DNA of 64,000 nt from Solen grandis. Lineage: Eukaryota > Mollusca > Bivalvia > Adapedonta > Solenidae. The stretch spans positions 67,158,074 through 67,222,073 of the forward strand of contig CM037780.1 in NCBI GenBank assembly GCA_021229015.1. The letters run 5' to 3'. Of this stretch, positions 13,888-26,300 are shown one piece after another; the first letter of the stretch is position 1; every line of letters begins with the position of its first letter. Under the pieces are notes generated by a model that was given only the letters and a program-made list of their open reading frames with translations, ran no database searches and was not told the origin of the DNA. Made by a program: the position numbers and the translations under genes.

Positions 13888-15268
13888 ATTCCCTATATAT
13901 TAAGTCTAAGAACGTTTACAAATCAAAACTGATACAGATATAGACTATAGTGTGCGAGCACCATGTATAAACAAATGACAAATGGATGTTACTAAATAAT
14001 GTATAGCAAATTCATCTAAACGTTATCCTCGACCATATTATTTGCTAAATTCATTCATTATATTATATAATAATAACATTCAAGGGCGGCAATTCACATT
14101 TTCAGGGGCGGTTACTCGCTTAAGAAAAATAACTTTTCTATATACGTGATAAATTATGTGATTTTTATATTATTATTATTTATAGGTGTGCATCTTTTCT
14201 CTTTTACTTTAAATATGAAATAGGGTTTATATTTCTAAGGCACAGTTTCGATTTACTATAAACTTATACCATAGTTATTGCTCTTGATCACCCCCTACAA
14301 GTGGTCGGAGGAAGTAATAATTTTAGTATAGGAGTTGATCACTCTGGAGGGGTGATAAGTTAATTAAATCACGAGGCACTATCACATTTCTGCACTTAAA
14401 TTGTTCTAAGTCTTGCCAATACTGGTTTGTTGTTTAGAGACCAAAATCGACCTAATGCATGAAATACACGCTTATCAAACTATTGGTGGAAAGAAAAACC
14501 TCTCTAATGGCACATTTGCCATTATTTTTACAAAATAAAATAAATCTAAATTAAATTTAAGGCGAGAAACTCAGCGTAAATAAAGTTTCTGGTCCTTTCG
14601 AAATCCGCTTATTGACTTACCCGTGCCAGCCTTAATATACTGTTCACAGAAATTAGCGGTCTTTAATTTTCATCATTAAACTATACAACGGTGACATCAA
14701 TTTGCAATTCGCATAATTGCCACATAAAACTGAGCATTTATCTTAATAAATGGATTTACGCAAGGCTGTAAAGCAAGGTAATGTCTCTCTCTGATCTAAG
14801 AATGCATCTCTCATCCGAAAACAAGACTAGTGAGTTTGTAAAATCAGATAATAGAGGATGGATGCAGTTGAAACTGAATTCGTAAAATAAAGAAGAGGTG
14901 TTAGGGTAATGCTAACGCAACAGAGCGTTTATTTGTAATTCGAAAATCAAATTTCTTATTTCAAAACTGCATGTAGTATATATATATCACTGTAACTCCT
15001 GGAATATGCCCATCTTCTGTCATTTAAGCATTTAGAAATAACTCGACAAATTTCATATTAATCCATTCATTCACTGAGCTGCCGTGCCAAGCAAACTTTA
15101 ATAACGTTAGTATTAGCCTTAATGATTACAATAAGTGTATCATAAATGTTTAGAATATTATATACAGGATAATTGTTTCTTTTGGTGTAAGATCGATTAA
15201 TAATTTAACTGAGTGCACATAAAATGTGATAACCTTACATTTTAGTTGCGAATAAACATTTCAAAGCC

Positions 15269-15476
15269 CTGTAAAATCATTAATTTTCATTGACATTTAA
15301 TTTCATGGAATCTGTGTTGAATTTAATTTCATTTGAACATATATTTGTGGAACCATGTTCTATGAGGGTTGTGAAATGAACATTTTTTTTCATGGGGATT
15401 TGTATTCGTGGATTACGTCATCTGTGAAATCAACGAAAACAAGTCCCCCACGAAAAATTAGTGACTCTGCAGTACT
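15269..15476. repeat. dispersed repeat (CTGTAAAATCATT family)
   Basis: Starts ctgtaaaatcattaatttt and ends acgaaaaattagtgactctg plus cagta, with many ttcatgg/cgtgga blocks. Related copies lie near 22497-22690, 45135-45302 and 54464-54560. Confidence 0.55.
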
Positions 15477-15858
15477 TATTTTCTATGTTGTGTATTGTTT
15501 GATACTCGAACCAAACTAATGATAAGGACAGACATCTCACTATGTTGATACATATCACGTGGCTCTCCCAAAGTGAAAACGCTAATAGAAAGAAAAAATA
15601 TAGCATGTTTTTACATACATATTCATTTATATTTATATTTCACTAAATAACAAGATCGACTTTTATGACCGCTCGTAATATAACAAGCGATTTTACACCG
15701 AAATAACCGATTGCCTCTGGACTTCGACCTTAGTTGAGAAATCGAAAACTAATTAACATGCAGCTTCCACGTGACCCCGAGAAAGAATATATAAATATTC
15801 ATGAACTGATTAAATTCGTTCCTTATGTATATAAACAAGCCTCTTCTAATTTGTTATG

Positions 15859-15859
15859 C

Positions 15860-15906
<47 letters not shown>
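15859..15906 (+). repeat. (CT)n microsatellite
   Basis: About 23 CT units with one CC interruption. A second (CT)n lies at 16124-16149, each preceded by gttatg/atcgtatg. Confidence 0.95.
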
Positions 15907-15908
<2 letters not shown>

Positions 15909-17589
15909 AATTTATGATTTATACAACTCAAATGAGATTTTATTATTTAGACTGTAATACAATTTGTTATGCTCTCTCTCATTTCAGCAGTCTATTCCAT
16001 TCAAATGTTAATTACGTTGTTACTGCGTTGTTAATAGCTAAACAGTTTTAAAATGTAATTTACTATTTCTCTCTCCTTATCTGTTAATACATGTGTATTT
16101 AAACGGCTGTACAATATCGTATGCTCTCTCTCTCTCTCTCTCTCTCTCTTGTGTCTGTTTATAGTTTTATCTTTGCGATCTTACTTATACACTATTGTCC
16201 CGACATTGCAGAGGCTTGAATTACTTCAACAATAATTAGTGCCTACTAATGCTTAATTACTTAAGTCAGTATGTAGAATTTCTCCCAAAAATATTTAAGT
16301 AAGACTTAGAGCTAGGTAAGGTTGCTGGAATACGAACCTTGACTCAGTTGTACAGCAGGAAGTGTGTATAACCGGAAGTGTGCAACACAAATATTTATAA
16401 CGATTCAGGTTTATTTTCAGGTTTTATGGAAGCGTTGTCAAATCAAAAACATCGTAGAACATCTTATAAGTAACTTAAATTGAAAATGTTCTAATCCGAT
16501 GTAGTTAATTTAAACCGTTAAAATATTGCTAAATGAAAACACCACTTAAACATGTGCAAAAAAAAATGTGGATTTAACTGAAGGTTACGTATTTGTTGCA
16601 TAGTTACTCCTTTTATGTCCGGTAAAATAATTTGATGGCACTGCGTCATCAAATGAACTCCCATGATATTTTCTTGTTTCACTGGATTGGAAATGGAAAT
16701 CAAAAGCATTAACTTGATTACACATGTCAGCTATGATCCGTGTGTTCAAGGAATCTTGCAGCGTGTTTTTGACATATTTTTTATCATCTATAAAGGGATT
16801 ATAATTAATTAAGTCTTTCATTTCAGACGGAAATGTTAATTACATTTTACTTTAAATACAGCAAATTTTGTGGCCATGTCATTTGGAAACGAAATTAAAA
16901 CTGTTATTCTTGAAATTAGAATCGTTTGAAGAAGTATTCCAAAAACATTAAAAATTTCTCTTTATTTTTTCAAACTATCTATCTATCCGTCCGCCCGTTC
17001 GCATGAATATCCATTCGTTCGCCCACCCATCTTATATTAAATTTATTTCTCTCTTCCTTTTTTTAATTTTTTCTTCTTCATCTCTCATTTCGATTTTCTA
17101 TATTCTATTTATCTTTGTCCGCCTATCTTTTGTTTATATAGTCTTTCTAAATGATAGAATGGTATCTACGATAAAATCAATCAACGAGGCAGGCAGCAAA
17201 ATGAATCCAGGGTTCTGATACCTAGTCTATGTTAGGTGATAGTCCATGCCTCAGAAAATTATTCCATTAAGACAGAAGCCAGTAAGTTTTTTCCTGATTT
17301 TCCGTCAGATGGTTTGAGGCCAGACGCACAAATTTCCCCAATTAGTGTCATTTGAGCAAGCATGCAATACGCGCGTTTCTTCATATAAGATTAAATATCA
17401 TGGCGGATAAGATAATTTTATATTATATATTATCATAGACTGTAGGAAAATAAACTTTATCGATCTGTGTATTTCTGTGCAAAAGTAATAAACATTATAT
17501 ATGATTACTGTATGGATGGGTACAAGGAGGTTGACCTTTGTTGAGAAAAGCCCGCCAAATGTGTAACAATCTGTTGCTGTTGCTTGGAG

Positions 17590-17820
17590 GATGTCTACCG
17601 TCGCTGCGACAGTATGCCGGTCAAATAGTGTCGTCCAGCTAATTACAGGTGGAGGAAGACCCCGTGTACATAGAGGCACCCGGGTAGAATCTGCCGCAAC
17701 CGGCTGGAAAAGGCTTCCTCACATGAATGACCCGAGTGACCCTGTTGCGACTCGAACTCGCAGCGGTTAAGGACTCATTAGTAATTAAGTGTATGAACTC
17801 GGCTAAGGGGACCCTCCCCT
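17590..17820 (-). mobile_element. SINE family A, minus-strand copy
   Basis: The reverse complement has gagttcgagtcgc (box B), a pyrimidine/GGGTCATTC body and the gtaattagctggacgac 3' module. It is decayed at the 5' head. Confidence 0.7.
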
Positions 17821-20400
17821 TCACTGATTATGTTCATTTTAATCCAATATTCATGGATGGAGACGCCGAATGTGTGTCAAGATTGCTTTGTGGCATTTCC
17901 AGACGCAAAGTACTGGTCCTTTGAAAGAATTAATATGTGTTTCATAAGAACATTTTTCCAAGTCCAGGTGCATCCATTAATTACGATCGTTTTCAAATAC
18001 CCCTTTCAAATTAAGAGAGAACCAGAGATTTTTTTTCTTTGACAATTATCAAAACAATTTTGGCTGTTAATAGTAATATAAATTGGTAAATACTTAATGA
18101 GCAATATACTCGAACATCCTTCTGTGATTACAGATTACGCTAACATTTTATCAAAATGCCATCTCCGATTCAAATAATATCTCGAAATTCTTTCTGTCTC
18201 CGAATGTTTTCCCGAGCAAGAACAATGGGGCTGCATATTGTTATCAAAATAAATTCCTTTTCTGAACAAGTCATTAAGTTTAACTCCGTTTCCGACTAAT
18301 AAAACCTCAAAAAAGAGAGATATCAATGTAAAATGTTTCGGTTTGCTTTGCCCAGAAAACAAATAAAACTACATTAATTTAACTCTAGGAAAAATTCGAA
18401 AGTACAAAAAATAAAATGCGCATAGTTGCTCACACAACAGTAAAATAAAGATATTTTATTTGTTTCATTTAATAAAACTATAACCCTTTTTCAACAAAAT
18501 TCTATTGGACGTTTTTAATTGATATTCAACCATTTTTGCTTGATTGATAGCTTATTGTATCGTGTTACGGAAATACCGTATTATTTTCAATTTGAGCCGC
18601 ACAGAAATATTTTCTTGCCATACATGAAGAGAAAAGTAGCATTTACTAGACAGTGTTGGTTATATCTCATATATCACATGACTTCCTTACTAGTTTTAAT
18701 TGTCTTAATTTGCAACACTGTACACTAGATCTCTTAAATTCACAGAATAAAGAGTAACGGAAGATACCATTTTGCTTTAAGTGAAATAAACAATAAATAT
18801 TGACTGGCATTCCTATAGCATTTTGATGTTGATAGGTCATAAAGAATGTTAATCTTATTTAATAGTGAATTCATCCAGATCAAATTGAAGAAATACGAGA
18901 CAAATTGGCGGCTAACAATTTCAAAGCTATACCCCTTGAGGGTTGCCTTCAACGTTTGTAATGCCAAAGTTTAGAGACAATATTCCCTATTCAATGCCAT
19001 TTACCGTTATCGTTCACTTTCGAGAAACAAAACAGATAGGAAAAAGGGGATTTTTACTTTTAAAAAAAAACGAGGTCATATGCGCTTCCTAAAGTGGCCT
19101 ATCGTGAGTCTGCCTATGAATTCATATAAAAAAGGACCCCGTGATCTGAATGTGTTTAGAGACAGGCGGAAGGCATTGAAACCCCATCATGCTCATTACC
19201 GACACGAAAAAATAAGTCACTCCCAGGCAATTTAGTGAAGTAATAAATGGACAGCACATCTGTGAAATCGATCAAACGAAAATGTTTCTCAAAAAAGATA
19301 GTCCATCTAAAAATTACTCTCCCGCTTTTTCGTGCGCGCGCAAGCCAGCGTGAACGAGCTATACATTACCTTCAGTTATTAACTTTTTTGTGCTTAGTAT
19401 TGCAAGGGCTACTTCCAATTTAGATTACCACAACTTTTTTAACTTGATATCGATTATCTTCCCCTAGCGCATCAACCAAAACATACACCTGAATAACTGA
19501 ATAAAGGAAAAACTCCTTGATGGACATTCTCCCGACCTCTTACGATCATTGCGTCGGCAAAGTATGGTCGACTTTTGATCAACTGTTAATTGATAATTCT
19601 GGCCATGTCTTTGGCCAGCAATAAACTCCTAATAGCATTTACAGTCCTGGCTACTTAAGTTTGCTTGCAGACACGCAACGGCATCTTAATTTGATACAAC
19701 GACTGAAGTTGATTCATTAGACTCTGCTCTAACTGCTATGTTTTTATTGTCAATTTATTATTTTCTTGCTGTTCAGGTTGCCCGCAGTAATGTCTCATTT
19801 TTTCTGTTTATGTGTCTCTTAACTCTTTTGAAAAATGTTCCTCACCCGCCATGAGTTCTCTCATCTGATAATTAGTTCTTGTTCACAAGGACCGCTTGAA
19901 AGCATTTTAAACACGAAGGCGTCATGAAGCTATTCAATGTGACATTTTGATTTACAGCAAAATAATCTGGAATAGGCTAACAGATAGTTAAAGATATTAT
20001 TATGTCGTGATCAAGGGCGATAACTGATGTGATTATTTCTTAAATCTTCAATTTTCGGTAACGTGTATTACCCTAAATTTTATTTTGAGAGCTGTTTTAA
20101 AAAAGTTTGGATTACGCCCCCATTGCATTATACAATTGCTGAAAAGCGAGGACTATGTTGCCATAAGATATATGAACGTTTATAGATTTGTACCTATTAA
20201 GTAAGCCGTAGAAAAGGTAAATTGCTAATCATATTAGTTTGACATCTGGCTGAACAGTCTAAAATCTAACAATACATCTCAACAATTTGGTGTCATCGTC
20301 TCTGATCGAAACCATGACCTTAAAATCGAACGGCTGATGTTTTAATGAATTGTCAAAGACACTTCAGCAGTCATAAAAATGGTTCTATCATATCTCCCTT
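17821..20400. other. intergenic, no recognised gene
   Basis: A possible family C SINE scrap near 17896-17930 (gacgcaaagtactggtcc). Otherwise no signal. Confidence 0.5.
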
Positions 20401-20586
20401 GTGCTTATCGCTCATCATATAAGGGTAGTTGCACGACAGTTTGGTCTGGTGTCGGGATAATATTACTGGGTGTGGTATCATGCCACTTTTCGACGGCGTG
20501 ATATTGCAGTGCGGCAGTTCTTTGCATATCTCATGTAGACAAAGTCATCCGAATTACTATCGAGGGACGTTAAACAAAAACAAACT
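20401..20586 (+). mobile_element. SINE family B, 5'-truncated
   Basis: Contains aagggtagttgcacgac, the gtgtggtatcatgccac core and the 3' end gggacgttaaac plus an (AAAC)-type tail, matching 35014-35314. It lacks the tRNA-like head. Confidence 0.7.
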
Positions 20587-20625
20587 TATCAAGCACAGAT
20601 AATGGTTGCATAATATATTTCTTAT

Positions 20626-20795
20626 TTAATTTTACGTCGATCTTATAACTTATACCAGTCCCTCTCGTCGGTTCATGACTACGTTTGGGAAGGTCACAAA
20701 AAATTCTTGCCCCTTACGGGGTTCGAATCAACAGCCTTCGGATCCGTCGTTATATATGTCATATGTAATTATCGGTGGACACGGCGCCGTGCAAC
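20626..20795 (-). mobile_element. SINE family C, minus strand
   Basis: Begins with the reverse complement of the tail (attttacgtcgat), then tcgtcggttcatg, gggaaggtcac, and ggggttcgaatcaac (box B). It follows the family B fragment at 20401-20586 by about 40 bases. Confidence 0.65.
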
Positions 20796-22496
20796 ATTTT
20801 AATGAGACTTCTGTGTAAGGATTGAATATATTACATAGTAAGTCTAGAAGCATGAGAACTCTTGTCATTAACTGAAATACATTGTGAATTTAGGTATTCT
20901 TTTGTTGGTAAGCGCATTACTCGATTAGGAGTGGTACCGGTTATGTTTTATGATCACGTGGCATGCTTATGTTGAGACAAAACTGTGTGCATGTTTGAGA
21001 GGAAAAGAACAAAAAATATGAAAAATATATATAATTTTATATTTGTTGAAAAATGATATATAAATGGCAGCTATATTGAACTTTCAAAGCTATCCGTTAA
21101 AGATATTGTTTGGGGCTTGCACCCATGTATTAAACAGCATCTTATACGACGAAATAACGCCATTTGTCATAACGAATAATTGTGTTTGGTGCACCGGTTT
21201 AACCTAACTGCCATTTTCATGAGAAAAAAAAATATATGTAGCGGCCACCTAGGAGTTTGGCGGCCATACTGGATTTTCTCAATGTTTTATATGTAGTGTA
21301 GCAGAAAATATCCTCAATTACCAATGTCTACGAGCATGCCAATTTCATGCTTTTCGCAAAAGGTGCACAATTATCCCCTCTTAAAGCATAATGTTGCAGT
21401 TCTACTAATGATTAATAGACTGACTGATACACCTGGGGATTTCACAGGATTATGAATATTTGATCAAATATTCCCAGTTTTGATTTAGCAGTGTGAGATG
21501 TGTAAAAAATAAAATTGATCCGCATGAAACCACTCCACGCTGGGAAACAAAAATATGCTGATAAGCGTCAAGAATATTTTTACTTTTAGCTACTATAGAC
21601 CTTCTCATTGTTTTGGAGAGACTTACGTATTAATCGATATAGCAACACTGCGCAATGTGTAGTCAGTGATTGCCCTAGTTTATCTCCCTTTACGCTAACA
21701 ACAACAACAGCATTATGTGATCTGATTAAAATCAGCTCCTTAATGACGCTACGTAAACTACGAGGTATTATTACTGCAGCGTAGCATATGGAAGTGACGT
21801 TAGGAGCTGATTTTAATCAGATTGACTATTTCTGTTTATGACAGCAGTTGCCCGAGCAATCGGAGCATATATTTTCTTTGCAAAAAAAACAAAACTGTCT
21901 TGAACATTTTCTTTTTGCCTGAATATATTATTAAATAACCGTATGTTTAAAATATTTTAGAAATCTTGAATTGATAACTTAATGATAATTTGAAAATAGT
22001 TGGGAAAGCATAAAATCACAGGAATAAAGCGATACTTGGGCAGTCGAGATAACATGTATATAAAGTGTATTGGAAAGTAACTGAGCTTGTATCTCGAATT
22101 AGCCATAATCTCCTAGGACAATCAACATCTTACTGGTCGGATACAATTTCGTAGAAATGGGCGAGGTGTTCCGAATGACTGTATAGACCATTTCACTGAT
22201 TGAAACTGCTCGGCCATATCCGTTGGTGCTAGGATCTATTTCGTAAAAATGGGAGAGGTGAACCGATGCAGATTCACCAGAGAATCGCCAGTTCCCGGTA
22301 AAATACGCTGATCAGTGACTGGAGAAAAATATTAAGTGTACATGTATGTTTATTTCCCAATGAACAAAGTATTAAATTTAACACCAGCATGTAGATTAGG
22401 TATTCGGGAAGTGCTCGTTGATTTACGTCTCATTTCAGAGTTAAATGGTCACTCCTTTAGGCTACTTTGAGATACCTTTTAGATGCATATTATATA
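20796..22496. other. intergenic with one foldback
   Basis: Apart from 21720-21822, there is only a diverged direct repeat near 22125-22270 (tttcgtagaaatgggcgagg and tttcgtaaaaatgggagagg). Confidence 0.5.
21720..21822. mobile_element. 103-bp foldback element
   Basis: 21720-21740 (atctgattaaaatcagctcc) and 21802-21822 are perfect 21-bp inverted repeats around about 60 bases. No coding capacity. Confidence 0.6.
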
Positions 22497-22690
22497 CTGT
22501 AAAATCATTATATATTTCATGGAGTCTGATGTTAATCAATTTCCCTGGTATAACATACTCGTGGTTCATGTTCTCTAAAACGCGAGGTTTGATAAATTAA
22601 CATTGTTCGTTGGGGTTAGTATTCATGGGGTTAAAGACGTCTGTGAATTGGACGAAAATAAGTCTTCCGCGAAAATTATTTATCATGCAG
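22497..22690. repeat. dispersed repeat (CTGTAAAATCATT family)
   Basis: actgtaaaatcattatatat at the left, then gtattcatggggttaaagac and gcgaaaattatttatcatgc at the right, parallel to the copy at 15.3 kb. Confidence 0.55.
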
Positions 22691-22756
22691 GACTAATACG
22701 TCACAGCGCCATTCGGACCATTTCTTTTTAAGACTTTCAGTATATTAAGTTAATCC

Positions 22757-22944
22757 AGCAATATTAAATTATAATCATGGTCCTCCAAATGCTTATGAAG
22801 ATTTCAATGCAGATGCAAGCATCCATTGACTATGAGTGAAAGGCTCTTTTGCTCAAAGTCTGTAAAGTCTTACATTTACTATAGAATTCCCATGATCCTT
22901 CATGGACCATGATCACAATATGATTAAGCATGGATTACCTCAAA
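22757..22944. mobile_element. MITE (GGTAATCCAT family), inverted copy
   Basis: Reverse complement of the 49.5-kb copy: gctcttttgctcaaagtct, catggaccatgatc and the end atggattacctcaa are visible. The left terminus is decayed. Confidence 0.65.
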
Positions 22945-22966
22945 TAATTTATTGTAAATCTATATA

Positions 22967-23077
22967 CACACCCACTCCTATGTATATCTTTATGTGAATG
23001 TGTGAATGTTGTTTATATTTTACATTTTCATGTGTGTATGTTCTTTGTATGTACATTTTTATATAAAATAGAATCTC
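22967..23077 (+). repeat. left arm of 111-bp inverted repeat around the transposase fragment
   Basis: Matches the reverse complement of 23877-23987 with about two mismatches in 111 bases. It ends exactly two bases before the transposase frame begins. It starts just after a TTAA-type MITE (22757-22944). Confidence 0.92.
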
Positions 23078-23078
23078 A

Positions 23079-23585
23079 GTGAATGTCTTCAATGCTATTC
23101 AGAGGGTATCTGCTGCTGTGAAGGAAATTCCTAGAGAGACTGTGAGGAAGTGCTTCATAAGGTCAGGGATCAAGTTCGAGATTGATGCTTGTGAATTTGA
23201 TGCCAAGGAAAAAGTGAACTTGGAAACTGAGATGTCGCCTGATGAATTTGTTCATCACGATGACGACATTCCAACATGTGAGGATCTTGGAGAGAACTGG
23301 GAGGATGAGCTGCTACACTCGGCTAGAACCACCGACAATGTTGACAGAAGTGAGGACCCTGTAGAGGAGACAGAAGAGGAGAAAGAGGATGAAGAGATGC
23401 CATGCCCCATTCAGACCCATGCAGAGGCCCTAAGGATGATGGAGCATCTCAAGATGTACTGCTACAGGAAAGACTTCACAGACTTTGTTCCACAGTTAAG
23501 CACAGTCCAGGACGAATTGGAAAAGAGATCTGTGATCATTTCTTCAACAGGAAGACAAGCAACACTTGATAAATATTTTAAGTAA
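23079..23585 (+). pseudogene. Tigger/pogo-type DDE transposase, C-terminal fragment
   Basis: An open frame of 168 codons without a proper start: the first codon is GTG and an in-frame TAA lies 15 bases upstream. It begins NVFNAIQRVSAAVKEIPRET with VRKCFIRSGI following. This resembles the segment after the catalytic domain in Tigger/pogo transposases, where a 'T/S..T...CF..AG' helix is typical. An acidic stretch follows (about 95-108, EE/DE-rich). The C-terminus QATLDKYFK fits the PCNA-interacting PIP-box pattern Q-x-x-L-x-x-Y-F (Q160, L163, Y166, F167), a feature reported for Drosophila pogo transposase. The DNA-binding and DDE domains are missing, so it should be inactive. Flanked by 111-bp inverted repeats, with a Tigger-like 3' terminal repeat downstream. 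Confidence 0.75.
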
Positions 23586-23837
23586 ATATTCTTAAGTGAA
23601 TGACACACTGGTATAAGTCAGTACATGTACATTGTATTATGGTTTATACAAGACATTTCCCAAACATTGAATAAAACAAATGTGTTGTTTGAACAAAATA
23701 AAAATTAGAAGTATCTGTGCCTGTAGGTCTGATGAATGTTCAGTATGTTGGGCATGTGTATTTATTTGTTTTTGCATATGCATTACAGTATTTATCAAAT
23801 AAATTAAAATAAATTTGACATTAGTGTTTGACTTTTT

Positions 23838-23880
23838 AGAGAGAAAGAGAGAGAGAGAGAGAGAAAGAGAGAGGGAGAGA
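23838..23880 (+). repeat. (GA)n microsatellite
   Basis: GA repeat with AAA and GGG interruptions, abutting the right 111-bp arm. Confidence 0.9.
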
Positions 23881-23987
23881 TTCTATTTTATATAAAAATG
23901 TACATACAAAGAACATACACACATGAAAATGTAAAATATAAACAACATTCACACATTCACACAAAGATATACACAGGAGTGGGTGTG
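23877..23987 (-). repeat. right arm of 111-bp inverted repeat
   Basis: Reverse complement of 22967-23077. It directly follows a (GA)n tract (about 23838-23880) that has no counterpart at the left arm. It sits inside the presumed 3' UTR of the Tigger-like element, so the right arm is probably the original and the left arm an inverted duplicate (inference). Confidence 0.92.
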
Positions 23988-24107
23988 CAAGGCCGAAAAA
24001 CGAACATGAACATGAGAATTTGGTTATGTTTCACTAATAAGACCACCTCACTATTAAGACCACTTTTCAATGGAACAGAAGATGGTCTTAATAGCGAGGT
24101 TTTACTG
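23988..24107 (+). mobile_element. 3' terminus of a Tigger/pogo-like element
   Basis: Contains subterminal repeats (taagaccacctcactattaa and aagacca) and ends in ggtcttaatagcgagg plus ttttactg, followed by TA. The reverse complement starts CAGTAAAACCTCGCTATT, a typical Tigger-like terminal repeat with TA target site. No matching left terminus was seen, which agrees with 5' truncation. Confidence 0.7.
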
Positions 24108-24557
24108 TACATGAATGTCTATTTTCTACAAAGGCTAAAGCTATGCACAATATGGTGGCAGTGGTTATTCAATAATTGTAAGGTTTAAAAAACTAATTTT
24201 TAAGTATAAACTCGTGTTCCATTGATAACCAATCAGATCGCTTTAATGGTGCATCTCATACGGATTTGAATGCGGGTTTCCCTAAAAGGAGACAAATTGT
24301 TTCACGTGAAAAAAATATACTTGTATTTTAAAATTGCCTGTTACAATATCGGAGATGAGAAACAATGTATTATGAATTATATGTATGAAAATGTACTACT
24401 TTACAATTAACCACGCAAGAAAGGGCTTACCAAAAGTCACGCTATTGGTTACCTGTGCTTTAGTAGTTACTCTGCTATTTTTCAACGCACTGCGGCAGAG
24501 ATCTGTACGAGATCTTCTGCGTTGGGGATTGTATGAAACTACATGGATGGGTGGATA

Positions 24558-24716
24558 GATGGATGCCATTGGATTATGAAATGGTGCCATTGGATGGATG
24601 CCAATGGATAGATGGATGCCATTGTATTATGAAATGGTGCCATTGGATGAATGCCAGTGGATAGATGGATGCCATTGGATTATGAAATGGTGCCATTGGA
24701 TGGATGCCAATAGATT
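24558..24716 (+). repeat. 53-bp minisatellite, three units
   Basis: Unit begins gatggatgccattggattat and contains gaaatggtgccattggatg. The three copies differ by a few bases. Confidence 0.85.
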
Positions 24717-26140
24717 AATTGGATGAATACATATGTATGTAACACGATAAAAGATACGGTTTATATTAACTACAAACCACTACACCGAATGATAAGAGAA
24801 GAAAGGCATCTTGTACTAAGTAAATAATCATTTAGTATTGCATTAAACATGCCCCAAACTCCGCAGGGGATGCAAAATAAGCTATGATTTATGAATTCCG
24901 CATTCGCTTCGTTGCATACGATCTTATCTGTGCAAACATTCCGTGATTTAGTATCGGTAGAGGCATGTGCTGTTGTTTTTTATTTAAGTTAAAGCACAGT
25001 AGAACGAGTGTATAATATTTTGTCTTGCACAGTATCGGTCTGGCTCCGGTTATACTTCTTACATCGAATACTCATTAAATGCTATGCTATTAACGTTAAA
25101 TTAGTTTCCGTTTAATCCTACTAAACTTTGACAACAAGAAATTTTAAAAGTAAAACCAGAATGGAGTAAAACAGGGGGAGTGTTTTTAACGGAAATTAGG
25201 TCAAAGCAATCTTTTCAAGGAGAGTACGTCTTAAATGTCTGATTTTACGGAGCCATTCAAAGAATAAATTACAATCTTTGTAGTAAAAAGTATATTCCAA
25301 TGTAATAAAATCATTGACTTCTCTGAATCGAGAAAATTTTATTGTTTGTATTCCCTTTAAAGAATAATATGATTTCTGATGAAAGTCTACAGAGTTTTGG
25401 AAGTATTCTTATCGCAAGAATCAAAACTGTTTCATTTTACTGAAATTTAAAGAAATTATATATTGCAAAGAAAATAAAGAATTATTATCTCACTGTCCAA
25501 TTGGATATGAAATCATGGAAATAAATATCTAAAAGCGAATGCGGTTTCTTGTATTAGTCTACAGTAAATCAAAGAATTGATCAACATGGAGAAACTTCCG
25601 GTAAATTTGATGTTTGCTTATCTTAATGCCAAAAACAGAAAACAACGAAACAAACGACTTAAGAATGCATTCTTAGTCAACAATGACAGTGTACATGACT
25701 CTTCACCGTGTAACTATGTAAACGGCTGACCTATGTTTGTCAAACTTTCATCACAGAATAAATTCACTACTTCAACTCAGATACACTCAAATCGACAATT
25801 AATTAATAACTTTTATTTGATACCAAAAAGGCATATTTGTAAATTGTAGACTGTCTAAACCCTGAGCACTCATTTCATTGCTGTTGTCATAGGGATAGAT
25901 ACTGAGGATTCGTTTCTGGAAAAAATAATCCTATCAGAAGCAATTAGACTGTAACACGACAGTATCAGCCAAAGAAAACTGATAAATCAACAATAGGGAT
26001 AAACAAAGAGTGTACTTTTTTGCGTAATTGCACGGAAGTTAGAGGCAAAAAATGCAAACAAGGGCAAGAGTAAGTATTACGGTTTTTCTATGTGTCCAAA
26101 AAATAAAGCTAGTACTGATATAGTTTGTTTGGCGACAGCT

Positions 26141-26180
26141 TCAGAAATGTTCGACCCGGTGTCAAGATAATGTGAATTTT
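26141..26180 (+). mobile_element. SINE family B fragment abutting the assembly gap
   Basis: gttcgacccggtgtcaagat and aatgtga resemble the block gttgacccaatgtcatgat of 35150-35180. The copy runs into a T-tract and then the gap, which it may have helped cause. Confidence 0.35.
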
Positions 26181-26200
26181 TTTTTTGTTGATAAAATGTA

Positions 26201-26300
26201 NNNNNNNNNNNNNNNNNNNNNNNNNNNNNNNNNNNNNNNNNNNNNNNNNNNNNNNNNNNNNNNNNNNNNNNNNNNNNNNNNNNNNNNNNNNNNNNNNNNN
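26201..26300. other. assembly gap (100 N)
   Basis: Exactly 100 undetermined bases, the conventional size for a gap of unknown length. It directly follows a T-rich tract. Confidence 0.99.

Larger units (their letters stand above)
12569..13901 (+). mobile_element. duplicated hairpin element, copy 1
   Basis: Near-identical to 52101-53211 over both flanks (12569-13023 and 13297-13901), with a non-matching middle (13024-13296, 273 nt here against 45 nt in copy 2). Contents in order: a CRE-like tgacgtcac near 12680, an AT-rich part, a coding-like segment, a T-tract, and a 153-bp hairpin. The boundaries are abrupt on both sides, as expected of mobile DNA. No transposase or obvious target-site duplication was recognised, and the superfamily is unknown. 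Confidence 0.75.
13902..17589. other. intergenic, simple repeats and one dispersed repeat
   Basis: (CT)n tracts at 15.9 and 16.1 kb and the CTGTAAAATCATT-family copy at 15.3 kb. No gene seen. Confidence 0.55.
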
